From positions 57,751-67,989 of the forward strand of contig JABUSF010000006.1 in assembly GCA_021443945.1 (NCBI GenBank): 10,239 bases of DNA. Reading direction: 5' to 3'. This document shows, one piece after another, positions 1 through 7,323 of this stretch (within the stretch, counting starts at the first letter, position 1; the number at the start of each line of letters is the position of its first letter). The position numbers and the translations under genes are program-made. The stretch comes from Ileibacterium sp. (GTDB lineage: Bacteria; Bacillota_I; Bacilli_A; Erysipelotrichales; Erysipelotrichaceae). The notes under the pieces are model-generated. The model saw only the letters and a program-made list of their open reading frames with translations. It ran no database searches and was not told the origin of the DNA.

Positions 1-32
1 ATCATATTCCCTTTCTTAACTTTCTTGAGTAT

Positions 33-62
33 AGCCGGTGGATACCGGCTTTTCTCTTTCTT
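33..62 (+). terminator. Rho-independent terminator of an upstream unit
   Basis: A perfect 7-bp stem (AGCCGGT at 33-39, ACCGGCT at 44-50) closes a GGAT tetraloop and is followed by a pyrimidine tract rich in T (51-62). It most likely ends a transcript coming from outside the window and insulates the glycosyltransferase gene. The interrupted T tract makes it a moderate terminator. An open frame also runs through it from position 1 to the TAA at 109-111, so an upstream coding tail cannot be wholly excluded. Confidence 0.6.
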
Positions 63-115
63 AGGGGTGTTTCCAGCTTTTGTAACTGAAAGAAAGCAGA
101 TGTCATTGTAAAATA

Positions 116-124
116 TGTTATATT
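116..124 (+). promoter_or_regulatory. Extended -10 promoter for the first glycosyltransferase
   Basis: TG at 116-117, one spacer base, then TATATT at 119-124 (5 of 6 matches to TATAAT) form an extended -10 element. I see no good -35 at the proper distance, which is tolerated when the TGn extension is present. The start would fall near 130, giving a leader of about 25 nt. It lies between the terminator at 33-62 and the start codon at 157, where a promoter is expected. Confidence 0.4.
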
Positions 125-156
125 ATAGCGAAGCGTAATAGCCAGAAGGAGCAACT

Positions 157-1242
157 ATGCCGAATTTTGATTTTGATAACCAGAAATTACATATAGTTAT
201 GTTCTCCAGTGCAGATACGGTCGCCGGACAGGGTGTCGGCAGCGCCTATCAAGAACAGGTGAAGCTGATTTCAGAAGGCGGTGCGGAGTACTTTGATGTT
301 GATATAAACAAATGGAATGTTTCTGCTGACATCCAGCATTTTCATACCATTGATCCTGTTTTCTTTTTAAAGATCTTCAATAAGAAATCCGTCAATGTGG
401 CTTACTGCCATTTCCTTCCGGACTCTCTGGAAGGGTATTTGAAAATTCCGAAATTATTTGTACCGACGGTGAACAACTACGTGGTTGCCTTTTACCAGGC
501 GGTGGACCGCTTGATTGTGGTGAACCCGAGTTTTATTGATGCCATGGTCAAATATGGAATTGACCGTGACAAAATTTACTATATTCCAAATTATGTGGAT
601 CACGATGCCTTTTGTGAGCAGGGGGATGATGACCGCAGAAAATGGCGTGCCAAATACGGAATCAAAGATGATGATTTTGTTGTCATGGCCTGCGGCCAGG
701 TGCATTACCTGAAGGGCGTGCTGGACTTTGTGGAAATTGCGAAGCAGATGCCGGATGTGAAGTTTGTCTGGGCTGGCGGTTTTTCTTTTGGAAAAATGAC
801 CGTCGAATACGACAAACTGAAGGAAGCTGTGGACAATCCGCCGGAAAATGTTATTTTTACCGGAATTGTTGACCGCAGTGATTTGGTGCACATCTACAAC
901 CTGACAGATGTTTTCTTCATGCCGAGTTATGCGGAACAGTTCCCGATGACCATTCTTGAGGCCGTCAATTTGTCCAAACCACTGGTTGTACGCTCTCTGG
1001 AACTGTACGAATCCATTCTTTTCGACGGTTATTTAAAAGGGGCTGACAATCAGGAGTTTATTGAACTGATCCGCAGTCTGAAGGAAGATCCGCAAGTTTA
1101 TGAGAAGGCTGTTCAAAACGCTCAGAAAATCGCGGACTACTATTCCAAGGAAAATGTGCTCAAAATGTGGCGTGCCTTCTATGAAGATGCCTATGAGGAA
1201 AAATTCGGTGTTCGTGTAAAGGAACCAGTGCATGAAGCTTAA
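157..1242 (+). CDS. Family 4 glycosyltransferase, probable glycolipid hexosyltransferase (CpoA/LafB-like)
   Basis: This 361-residue protein has the GT-B fold signature of family GT4. A glycine loop near residues 26-34 (GVGSAYQEQ) suits the acceptor domain. A conserved lysine sits at about 186 in HYLKG, and the E-x7-E donor-sugar motif is E260/E268 in AEQFPMTILEA. There is no signal peptide or clear membrane segment, so it should act at the inner face of the membrane. The C-terminal half (CGQVHYLKG..., MPDVKF, SYAEQFPMTILEA) resembles enzymes that add a second hexose to monohexosyl-diacylglycerol, such as streptococcal CpoA or Listeria LafB. That assignment is an inference from memory. Neighbours support it: an overlapping flippase-like membrane protein, then a glucosyl-DAG synthase-like gene. 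The ATG at 157 follows AGAAGGAG (145-152). The sugar donor and linkage cannot be read from sequence. Confidence 0.82.
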   Translation: MPNFDFDNQKLHIVMFSSADTVAGQGVGSAYQEQVKLISEGGAEYFDVDINKWNVSADIQHFHTIDPVFFLKIFNKKSVNVAYCHFLPDSLEGYLKIPKLFVPTVNNYVVAFYQAVDRLIVVNPSFIDAMVKYGIDRDKIYYIPNYVDHDAFCEQGDDDRRKWRAKYGIKDDDFVVMACGQVHYLKGVLDFVEIAKQMPDVKFVWAGGFSFGKMTVEYDKLKEAVDNPPENVIFTGIVDRSDLVHIYNLTDVFFMPSYAEQFPMTILEAVNLSKPLVVRSLELYESILFDGYLKGADNQEFIELIRSLKEDPQVYEKAVQNAQKIADYYSKENVLKMWRAFYEDAYEEKFGVRVKEPVHEA

Positions 1243-2272
1243 CCGAAAATACCTGCTGAACCTGCTTATTATCGGCGTGATCACAGTGGCTGTCATGTAC
1301 TTCTCCTTAAAAGACAGTTTTGGAGAAGCCGTTGCAGCGTTTAAGAGAATGAACCTTGCGTCCATTGTTCTGATTTTATGCTGGGGTCTGCTGTTTACAG
1401 CCGCTTGGGGTGTCAGTTACAAATTTCTTGGACAGAAATATAAAAAGAATTATTCCCTGACGGAAGGCATCATCGTTGCGATGGTTGGAACTTTCTTTGC
1501 GGGAATTACCCCATCCTCTACGGGAGGGCAGTTTGGACAGATTTATGTGCTGAAGAAGCAGGGAATTTCCATGAACAACGGGGCCAGTCTGCTCTGGGCG
1601 GATTTCATCATTTATCAGACAACCATGATGATTTACGTGACCATTTTGTTTGCCCTGAAGTTTAAAGAGTATCTGGCGCAGTCCAATTGGTTTTTGATTG
1701 TCTTTGCGGGATATTTGATTAACTTTGCGGTCATTGCAGGTCTGTATACCCTGGCTTTGTTTCCGAAAGCATACGTCAAACTGGCGACTTGGCTGGCAAA
1801 AGCGCTTTCCAAATTCAAGTTCGTCAAAGAACCGGAAGCAATGGTTTCCAAATGGACAGACCAGATGGAACAGTTTACCAGTGAAGTCAGAGCTCTGTCC
1901 CAGGACAAAAAAATTATTGTGAAATGCATGGCGGCCAACTTTGTCCGTCTGACCATGCTGTATTCTCTGCCTTATGTCATTGCTTTGGCATTTGGCATTA
2001 AGCTGGATTCAGGCGCTTTGCTGGATACGCTGGCCTTGTCCTCTTTTGTAACCATGGCCAACAGTTTTATTCCGCTGCCGGGAGCCTCTGGAGGAACAGA
2101 ACTGGTGTTTGCCATGATGTTCAAGTCCATGCTTGGCAAACTGACAGGGGCGGTTCTGCTGCTGTGGAGGATTTCCTCCTACTATCTGCCGATGATTGTA
2201 GGGGCAATTGTATTTATTGTTTTTAAATCCCATCATGACCAGAAAAGTGAGGAGTTAAAGACGGCTTCTTAA
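1232..2272 (+). CDS. LPG synthase TM-domain / UPF0104 flippase-like membrane protein
   Basis: A 346-residue integral membrane protein with about eight hydrophobic segments (near residues 8-26, 44-63, 79-95, 118-138, 152-176, 228-252, 262-283 and 303-331). It shows the two family signatures: PSSTGGQFGQ with the following G at about 94-111, and PLPGASGGTE at 281-290. These belong to the LPG_synthase_TM family (the membrane part of MprF and free-standing homologues). It lacks the cytoplasmic aminoacyl-transferase domain of full MprF, so it should not itself make lysyl-phosphatidylglycerol. It starts 11 nt inside the preceding gene, with AAAGGA about 9 nt upstream of the ATG, so the two are probably translationally coupled. 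A role in moving or arranging the glycolipid made by its neighbours is inferred from context; free-standing members are mostly uncharacterised. Confidence 0.85.
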   Translation: MKLNRKYLLNLLIIGVITVAVMYFSLKDSFGEAVAAFKRMNLASIVLILCWGLLFTAAWGVSYKFLGQKYKKNYSLTEGIIVAMVGTFFAGITPSSTGGQFGQIYVLKKQGISMNNGASLLWADFIIYQTTMMIYVTILFALKFKEYLAQSNWFLIVFAGYLINFAVIAGLYTLALFPKAYVKLATWLAKALSKFKFVKEPEAMVSKWTDQMEQFTSEVRALSQDKKIIVKCMAANFVRLTMLYSLPYVIALAFGIKLDSGALLDTLALSSFVTMANSFIPLPGASGGTELVFAMMFKSMLGKLTGAVLLLWRISSYYLPMIVGAIVFIVFKSHHDQKSEELKTAS

Positions 2273-2287
2273 CCTGACGGCCATTTC

Positions 2288-2317
2288 AAGCCCTTTCTGT
2301 CAAAGAAAGGGCTTTTA
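2288..2317 (+). terminator. Strong Rho-independent terminator
   Basis: An 11-bp perfect stem (AAGCCCTTTCT at 2288-2298 with AGAAAGGGCTT at 2304-2314) has a 5-nt loop and runs into TTTTATT. It lies 16 nt after the stop of the membrane protein gene and separates it from the glycosyltransferase-RecX gene. Confidence 0.85.
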
Positions 2318-2324
2318 TTCGGTG

Positions 2325-2330
2325 TACAAT
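2325..2330 (+). promoter_or_regulatory. Candidate -10 element for the glycosyltransferase-RecX cluster
   Basis: TACAAT (5 of 6 matches to TATAAT) lies between the terminator and the strong AAAAGGAG ribosome binding site at 2357-2364. No acceptable -35 is visible at 16-18 nt because that position falls inside the terminator stem. A promoter is expected here, since the terminator should isolate the downstream genes, but this match alone is weak. Confidence 0.3.
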
Positions 2331-2370
2331 GTTTTTAAATTTAAGAAAGAAATAATAAAAGGAGATTATT

Positions 2371-4341
2371 ATGCGAGTTGGATTATTTACCGATACATAT
2401 TTACCGGATATTAACGGTGTTGTATCGTCTACTGTTACTTTAAAAAAAGCCCTGGAAAAGGCTGGACATACTGTCTTTGTAGTCACAAACCATGCGGGAA
2501 GCAGCATCGATTATGAAGACCGGGTGCTTCGTCTTCCGGGTCTTCCGTTAAAAGGACTTTATGGATATAAGATGTCGTCTCCGGTCAATGTGGGAGCCGG
2601 AACATACATCAAGAATATGAATCTGGATTTGATCCATCTGCAGACAAACTTTGGTGTCGGCATTTATGGGCAGACACTGGCCAAAAACCTTGGCATTCCT
2701 CTGGTAAACACCTACCACACTATGTTTGAGGATTACACGCACTATTTAAATCCATTTGATATGGATGGAGTGGAAAAAGTATCCAAGGAAGCCATCCGGG
2801 CAGCCAGCCGTCAGATCTGCAACAACGTGCAGGCTGTCATCGCACCAAGCATTAAAACCAAAGAAGCTCTGGAAGAATACGGAGTCACAGCACCTATTTA
2901 TGTGGTTCCAACCGGACTGAATCTGAGTGCTTTTGAACACCAGAGCGATCAGGAAGATAAATACAAAGAAATTCGAGAACGCGTATCCACGGATCCTGAA
3001 GATATCATCGTGGTATTTGTGGGACGTTTGGCGAAAGAAAAATCTCTGGACATGCCGATTGAAGCGTTCTGCCAGCTGAGAGATCCTCACTTCAAGCTTG
3101 CAGTTGTCGGAAGCGGACCGGATGAAGATTACTACAAGGATATGGTGAAAAACCTGGACGGAGAAGAATTCGTTCACTTCCTTGGCAAGTGTGCTCCGAC
3201 AGAAGTCGGTTTCTATTACGGAGCTTTTGACAGCTTCGTATCCGCTTCTTTGTCCGAGACACAGGGAATGACCTATCTGGAGGCTTTGGCCAGTGAGCTG
3301 ATGATCTTTGCCCGCCGTGATGAAGTGGTCAAAGATCTCCTGGAAGAGGGCACAACCGGATATTATTTTGATGACGCAGATGAACTGAAGGAAAAACTCC
3401 ATGAGTTTGCCAAGCTGACCAAAGAGCAGAGAGCTGAAAACGGACGCCGCTGCGCTTTGAAAACAGCTCCCTATACCGACGTAACCTTTGCCAATACCAT
3501 GGCTGCGGTTTACGATCAGGCGATTCTGGATTTTTCCCAGACGTACAGCGTCAACAAGATCAAATTTGAAGATGATCTGGTTCAGCTGACACTCAGCCGG
3601 GATGCTGACAAGGATCCCATCAAGCTGCGGCTGCCTCTGGACCGTTATTTTGAACTGAAGATTTCCGTAAACACAAAACTGGATGAATATCTGGTGAAGC
3701 ATTATTTGGAACGGCAGAAAGAATTCGAAGCCTGGATGCTGGTGAAGCGCCGTCTGACCGGACGGGATGCCACCAAGGCTCAGGTAATTCAATATCTGAA
3801 ATACGATTTGTATATGGAAGATGAAGTGGCCAAGGATATGGCTGCTCAGCTGGAAGAACGGCATCTGATTGATGACTGGACCTATGCCTGTGACAAGTCT
3901 GCGTACTGGCAGGATATGGGGTATTCTACCCGAGACATTCTTCACAAACTGGCCAAAGCAGGTATTGATCTGGATGTGGCAGAACGGGCTGTAAAGCGTC
4001 TGCCGGAAGAAAAGGAAGAAGCCAACGCTATGGATCTGGCCGTGCGTCTGATGAAGCAGATTAAGGACAAATCTGAATGGATGCTTCGTCAGACGGTTTC
4101 CAGCCGTCTGGTTTCCAAAGGCTACAGCATCGAAACAGCGCGAAAAGCCAGTGAATCTCTGGAAGTGGATTCCGGCCAGGACAGCGAAGCTTTGGAAAAT
4201 GCGTACCGCAAAGCCCTGCGCCTGTACGGACGTCTGGATAAAGATGTGAAGGAAAGAAAGATTAGAGCCTATCTGAGAAAGAACGGCTTTAATCATCAGG
4301 AAATCTATGAACTGTTAGAAAGAAGTAATTTGGATGATTAA
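2371..4341 (+). CDS. Diacylglycerol glucosyltransferase-like GT4 enzyme fused to a RecX-like domain
   Basis: A 656-residue two-part protein. Residues 1 to about 390 are a family 4 glycosyltransferase: an N-terminal MRVGLFTDTYLPDINGV, typical of enzymes making glucosyl-diacylglycerol (LafA/BgsB type); GRLAKEKSLD with R219 and K224; and the E-x7-E motif E296/E304 in SETQGMTYLEA. Residues from about 395 to 656 match the whole length of RecX: an N-terminal strand-rich part, then helical repeats including VKRRLTGRDATKAQVIQYL (about 458-476), LEERHLIDDWTYA, MGYSTRDILHKLAKAGID and the closing KIRAYLRKNGFNHQEI. RecX proteins bind RecA filaments and modulate their activity. The frame is continuous. 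In-frame ATGs near the junction (3499, 3733) have no ribosome binding site, so RecX is probably not made separately. AAAAGGAG precedes the ATG at 2371. The glycosyltransferase is sure, the RecX call fairly sure, and the joint role unknown. Confidence 0.85.
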   Translation: MRVGLFTDTYLPDINGVVSSTVTLKKALEKAGHTVFVVTNHAGSSIDYEDRVLRLPGLPLKGLYGYKMSSPVNVGAGTYIKNMNLDLIHLQTNFGVGIYGQTLAKNLGIPLVNTYHTMFEDYTHYLNPFDMDGVEKVSKEAIRAASRQICNNVQAVIAPSIKTKEALEEYGVTAPIYVVPTGLNLSAFEHQSDQEDKYKEIRERVSTDPEDIIVVFVGRLAKEKSLDMPIEAFCQLRDPHFKLAVVGSGPDEDYYKDMVKNLDGEEFVHFLGKCAPTEVGFYYGAFDSFVSASLSETQGMTYLEALASELMIFARRDEVVKDLLEEGTTGYYFDDADELKEKLHEFAKLTKEQRAENGRRCALKTAPYTDVTFANTMAAVYDQAILDFSQTYSVNKIKFEDDLVQLTLSRDADKDPIKLRLPLDRYFELKISVNTKLDEYLVKHYLERQKEFEAWMLVKRRLTGRDATKAQVIQYLKYDLYMEDEVAKDMAAQLEERHLIDDWTYACDKSAYWQDMGYSTRDILHKLAKAGIDLDVAERAVKRLPEEKEEANAMDLAVRLMKQIKDKSEWMLRQTVSSRLVSKGYSIETARKASESLEVDSGQDSEALENAYRKALRLYGRLDKDVKERKIRAYLRKNGFNHQEIYELLERSNLDD

Positions 4342-5284
4342 AGACATCACGCAGGAGGGAAGGCACAATTTCAAAGCCCTGATCACAAAAGCAGATCAGG
4401 GCAAAACCAATAAGAATGTGCCTTATCTCTCTTTGCTTCTGGAAGATTCCAGCGACGTGCTGGATGCCAAGTTTTGGAATCTTACAGAGGAGCAGGCAGC
4501 TTCGTTTAAAGCCGGCATGGTCGTTCAGGTCAAAGGAGATCTGATCTTCCACCGCAACGCCAGACAGATGCGGGTTTTGAACATGACTGTACTGCCGGAA
4601 GAAATGGCTGCCGACTATGTCCGCCAGGCTCCCATGGAGCGCTCAGACATGGAAAAAGAGATGCTGGCACTGGTAGATTCTCTGGAGAATTCCATCATTA
4701 AAAATATGGTCAGTGCCCTTCTCGAAGAAAACCGCCTGAACTTTCTGGTGTATCCGGCGGCTGTTAAAAACCACCACAACTATGTCGGCGGGCTGGCTTA
4801 TCATACTCTGTCCATGGCTCGTCTGGCGGAAAGCGTTCTGGCCATGTATCCCTATTTGAACCGGGATTTGCTTCTGGCCGGAATTCTTCTGCATGATTTG
4901 GGAAAAACAATTGAACTTTCCGAACCTGTCCTTCCGGAATATACAGCAGCAGGAAATCTGCTGGGGCACATTTCTCTCATGTCCAATTTGATTGACAGAG
5001 AAGCTGTCCGCCAAAAAGTCGAGAATACGGAAGAAGTCATGCTTTTGAAGCATTTGATTTTAAGCCATCATGGAAAAATGGAGTACGGCTCTCCAGTCGT
5101 GCCGATGATTCCGGAGGCGGAAGTTCTGACGATTCTGGACAATCTGGATGCCCGTCTGGTGATGATGAAAGATTCCATCGATCAGACTTTGCCGGGCATG
5201 TTTGGACCAAGGGTCTTTGCCCTGGACAACCGGATGATTTATCGCAGAAAAGACTATATTGATCCTGAAGAACAGGAGGGCTGA
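4334..5284 (+). CDS. yhaM: 3'-5' exoribonuclease YhaM family (OB-fold plus HD domain)
   Basis: A 316-residue protein, close to the 314 of Bacillus subtilis YhaM, with the same layout. An N-terminal OB-type nucleic-acid-binding part (about residues 10-88, including LDAKFWNLTEEQ) is followed by an HD metal-dependent phosphohydrolase domain. Metal-binding candidates are H157 in AYHT, the H187-D188 pair in LLHDLGK, H212 in LLGHI, the histidines at 245-246 in SHHGK, and D269/D272 in LDNLDAR. The family degrades RNA, and in some reports DNA, from the 3' end in the cytoplasm. Its ATG lies inside the last codons of the RecX fusion gene (8-nt overlap), so it is likely translationally coupled to it. 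rimO follows after 2 nt. Confidence 0.9.
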   Translation: MIKDITQEGRHNFKALITKADQGKTNKNVPYLSLLLEDSSDVLDAKFWNLTEEQAASFKAGMVVQVKGDLIFHRNARQMRVLNMTVLPEEMAADYVRQAPMERSDMEKEMLALVDSLENSIIKNMVSALLEENRLNFLVYPAAVKNHHNYVGGLAYHTLSMARLAESVLAMYPYLNRDLLLAGILLHDLGKTIELSEPVLPEYTAAGNLLGHISLMSNLIDREAVRQKVENTEEVMLLKHLILSHHGKMEYGSPVVPMIPEAEVLTILDNLDARLVMMKDSIDQTLPGMFGPRVFALDNRMIYRRKDYIDPEEQEG

Positions 5285-5286
5285 AC

Positions 5287-6576
5287 ATGAAAGTCGGGTT
5301 TGTATCTCTTGGATGCGCCAAGAATTTGGTGGATTCTGAAGAAATGATGGGCATGCTCAAAGCTGGGGGACACATTCTGGTAGACGATCCCCGCCATGCC
5401 CAGGCAATCATTATCAACACGTGCGGATTTATCAATCCTGCCAAGGAAGAAAGCATCAATACAATTTTTGAAATGAGCCGGTATGCAGACAAAATCATTG
5501 TGACGGGCTGCCTTGCTCAGCGGTATGAAAAGGAACTGAAGGAACAGATCCCGGAGATCAGTGCGGTTGTTCCGGTAAGGGATTATGGAAAGCTTCCTTC
5601 CATCCTGCAGGAATTGCTGGAACAGGAAGAAGAAGTGCCTTACCTAAAGGAGATGCGCAGTGTTTCAGGCAATCCCTGGAGTGCTTACGTAAAGGTTTCT
5701 GACGGCTGTTCCAACCATTGTACCTATTGTGCAATTCCTTTGATACGTGGGGAACAATACAGTAAACTCATAAATGAAGTACGAGACGAAGCTGCGTTTC
5801 TTGCTTCCAAAGGTGTCACTGAGATTACACTCATCGCCCAGGACACCACAAAATATGGCCTGGACAACTATGGTGAACTGAAGCTTGCTGATCTCATTCG
5901 TGAAGCAGACAAGATCGACGGAATCCACTGGATCCGGATTCTGTATATGTATCCGGATGAAATTACAGAAGATGTTCTGCAGGCAATGAAAGAATCCAGC
6001 AAGGTTCTTCCGTATTTCGACATTCCTATTCAGCATGCCAGCAACCGCCTGCTGAAGAAGATGAACCGCCGGGGTACGAAAGAAGATATCCGCGCTCTGG
6101 TTGCAAGAATTCGGGAACTGTTTCCGGAGGCAGTCCTTCGGACCACTGCAATTGTCGGATTTCCTTCTGAAACCGAGGAGGAATTCGAAGAGCTGCTGGA
6201 CTTTGTAAAAGAGATCGGCTGGGATCGACTGGGCGCCTTTACCTATTCCAAGGAAGAGGATACTCCAGCATGCACCATGGACCCGGAAGTAGATGAAGCC
6301 GTGGCTTTGGAAAGACTGGACCGTTTGATGGCGGTTCAAAAAGAAATCACTGTTCAGAAAAGTTTAAGAAATGTTGGGAAGACGATTGAAGTCCTGGCTG
6401 AAGATCAGGACGCTTTAACCGGCACTTGGAGAGGCCGCAGCGCAGCGGATGCTCCAGATGAAGTGGATGGAAAAGTGATCTTTACCGCAGCCAGCGAGGT
6501 TGAGCCCGGACAATACATTCCGGTGCGTATAACTGGCGTGCAGGGGTATGACCTTGTCGGAGTTTATGAGGGATAG
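5287..6576 (+). CDS. rimO: Ribosomal protein S12 methylthiotransferase RimO
   Basis: A 429-residue radical-SAM methylthiotransferase. The N-terminal UPF0004 domain starts MKVGFVSLGCAKNLVDSE, a signature separating RimO from MiaB, and supplies cluster ligands C10, C46 and C75. The radical SAM cluster motif CSNHCTYC gives C141, C145 and C148. The C-terminus from about residue 360 is a TRAM domain. The enzyme adds a methylthio group to an aspartate of ribosomal protein S12. The usual RGxxRSR stretch after the radical SAM motif reads RGEQYSK here, a mild deviation. AGGAGGG at 5274-5280 precedes the ATG, and the gene follows yhaM by 2 nt. Confidence 0.95.
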   Translation: MKVGFVSLGCAKNLVDSEEMMGMLKAGGHILVDDPRHAQAIIINTCGFINPAKEESINTIFEMSRYADKIIVTGCLAQRYEKELKEQIPEISAVVPVRDYGKLPSILQELLEQEEEVPYLKEMRSVSGNPWSAYVKVSDGCSNHCTYCAIPLIRGEQYSKLINEVRDEAAFLASKGVTEITLIAQDTTKYGLDNYGELKLADLIREADKIDGIHWIRILYMYPDEITEDVLQAMKESSKVLPYFDIPIQHASNRLLKKMNRRGTKEDIRALVARIRELFPEAVLRTTAIVGFPSETEEEFEELLDFVKEIGWDRLGAFTYSKEEDTPACTMDPEVDEAVALERLDRLMAVQKEITVQKSLRNVGKTIEVLAEDQDALTGTWRGRSAADAPDEVDGKVIFTAASEVEPGQYIPVRITGVQGYDLVGVYEG

Positions 6577-6630
6577 ATTCTGATTTGGCAAGAATAAGCC
6601 TTGCATGCAAGCTTCAAGGAGGTCTTGGAA

Positions 6631-6894
6631 ATGACAAAGGAACAATTAGTTGATGCTTTAAAAGCAGCTGTTGGCGGAACACCTTACGGGGATATGCTGA
6701 TTGACGAAGCAGCCGAAACTTACGGCGATGCCGATAAGAAATATGGTCAGGATATGAAAGACCGTCTCGATGAGAGACTGGGCATCCTGAAAGCTTACGC
6801 TCGTATTCACAAAAACGATGGAAAAGAAGCAATGGCTGCAACAGAAGACGAAAAAATTGCAATCGTCGAAAAAGCTCTTGCTGCTCTGAAATAA
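6631..6894 (+). CDS. Small Ala/charged-residue-rich protein of unknown function, copy 1 of 3
   Basis: An 87-residue protein that I do not recognise. I place the start at the ATG at 6631 because AAGGAGG (6616-6622) sits 8 nt upstream and because it then aligns end to end with the next two genes. An in-frame TTG at 6601 would add 10 residues but has no support. It is rich in Ala, Lys, Asp and Glu, has no Cys or Trp and no signal peptide or membrane segment, and looks mainly helical. By hand count it differs from copy 2 at 16 of 87 positions (about 82% identical). Shared blocks include AVGGT, GDADKKYGQDMKDRLDERLG, and EKIAIVEKALAALK at the end. It lies 54 nt after rimO with no terminator between, so it may be read through from that unit. 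Confidence 0.8.
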   Translation: MTKEQLVDALKAAVGGTPYGDMLIDEAAETYGDADKKYGQDMKDRLDERLGILKAYARIHKNDGKEAMAATEDEKIAIVEKALAALK

Positions 6895-7035
6895 GCAAAG
6901 CATCATCATTGATTCCTCTCAGGCAATTGAGAGCTGATGTTTTAAGAAACTTTGAAAAGGGAAATGATGAAGTTGGGAAGAAGACTTTATCAGATTCATA
7001 AAGCCTCCTCCTGGTAATCAAAGGAGATAACTACA
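6895..7035 (+). promoter_or_regulatory. Structured leader between small-protein copies 1 and 2
   Basis: This 141-nt gap, against 24 nt between copies 2 and 3, holds two inverted repeats. The first is CTCTCA (6916-6921) with TGAGAG (6928-6933), enclosed by CATCA/TGATG (6904-6908 with 6935-6939) and followed by TTTT. The second is CTTTAT (6985-6990) with ATAAAG (6998-7003). A CTCCT at 7008-7012 can pair with AGGAG at 7022-7026, the ribosome binding site of copy 2. The first hairpin could be a weak terminator or an mRNA-stabilising stem. I found no convincing sigma-A promoter here. The structures are seen by eye; their function is inferred. Confidence 0.4.
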
Positions 7036-7299
7036 ATGACTAAAGAAGAATTAGTAAGCAAACTGCAGGCTGCCGTTGGCGGAACTGCTTATGGAGATAT
7101 GCTGGTTGACGAAGCTGCTGCTACTTTTGGCGATGCTGACAAAAAATACGGCCAGGATATGAAAGACCGTCTGGATGAAAGACTTGGCGTTCTGAAAGCT
7201 TACGCTCGCAAACATAAAGATGCAGGTGCAGAAGCCAAAGCTGTAGCTGAAGACGAAAAAATCGCTATCGTTGAAAAAGCTCTCGCTGCTCTGAAGTAA
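7036..7299 (+). CDS. Small Ala/charged-residue-rich protein of unknown function, copy 2 of 3
   Basis: An 87-residue paralogue of the genes on either side, about 82% identical to copy 1 and about 76% to copy 3 by hand alignment. AAGGAG at 7021-7026 is 9 nt before the ATG. The protein has no Cys, Trp or Pro, which suits an all-helical soluble protein. Codon choice is narrow (mostly GCT for Ala, GAA for Glu, AAA for Lys), as in highly expressed genes. The best conserved stretch, DKKYGxDMKDRLDxRLG (residues 35-51), is probably the functional core. No domain family comes to mind. Candidate roles such as a structural, scaffold or nucleoid-associated protein would be guesses. Confidence 0.82.
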   Translation: MTKEELVSKLQAAVGGTAYGDMLVDEAAATFGDADKKYGQDMKDRLDERLGVLKAYARKHKDAGAEAKAVAEDEKIAIVEKALAALK

Positions 7300-7323
7300 G
7301 AAATCATTGGAGGCATAATAAAC

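Noticed and set aside
1..111. Open frame of 36 codons, hydrophobic, running from the window edge to a TAA at 109-111; it could be the tail of an upstream membrane protein.
   Set aside because: A clear terminator (33-62) lies inside it, another frame is also open over most of the stretch, and pyrimidine-rich DNA readily gives hydrophobic frames. Not enough to call a gene.
2746..4296. Long minus-strand open frame (516 codons) opposite the glycosyltransferase-RecX gene.
   Set aside because: It is a shadow of the + strand gene: no ribosome binding site, Ser/Phe/His/Ile-rich composition and no recognisable domain.
5740..5800. Short stretch of rimO with less usual codons (two ATA) and RGEQYSK in place of RGxxRSR, considered as a recombined patch.
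   Set aside because: Too short to judge composition; the frame and flanking motifs are intact, and the position varies among methylthiotransferases.
5665..6339. Minus-strand open frame opposite rimO.
   Set aside because: The + strand clearly encodes RimO with all six cluster cysteines; the reverse frame shows no family features.
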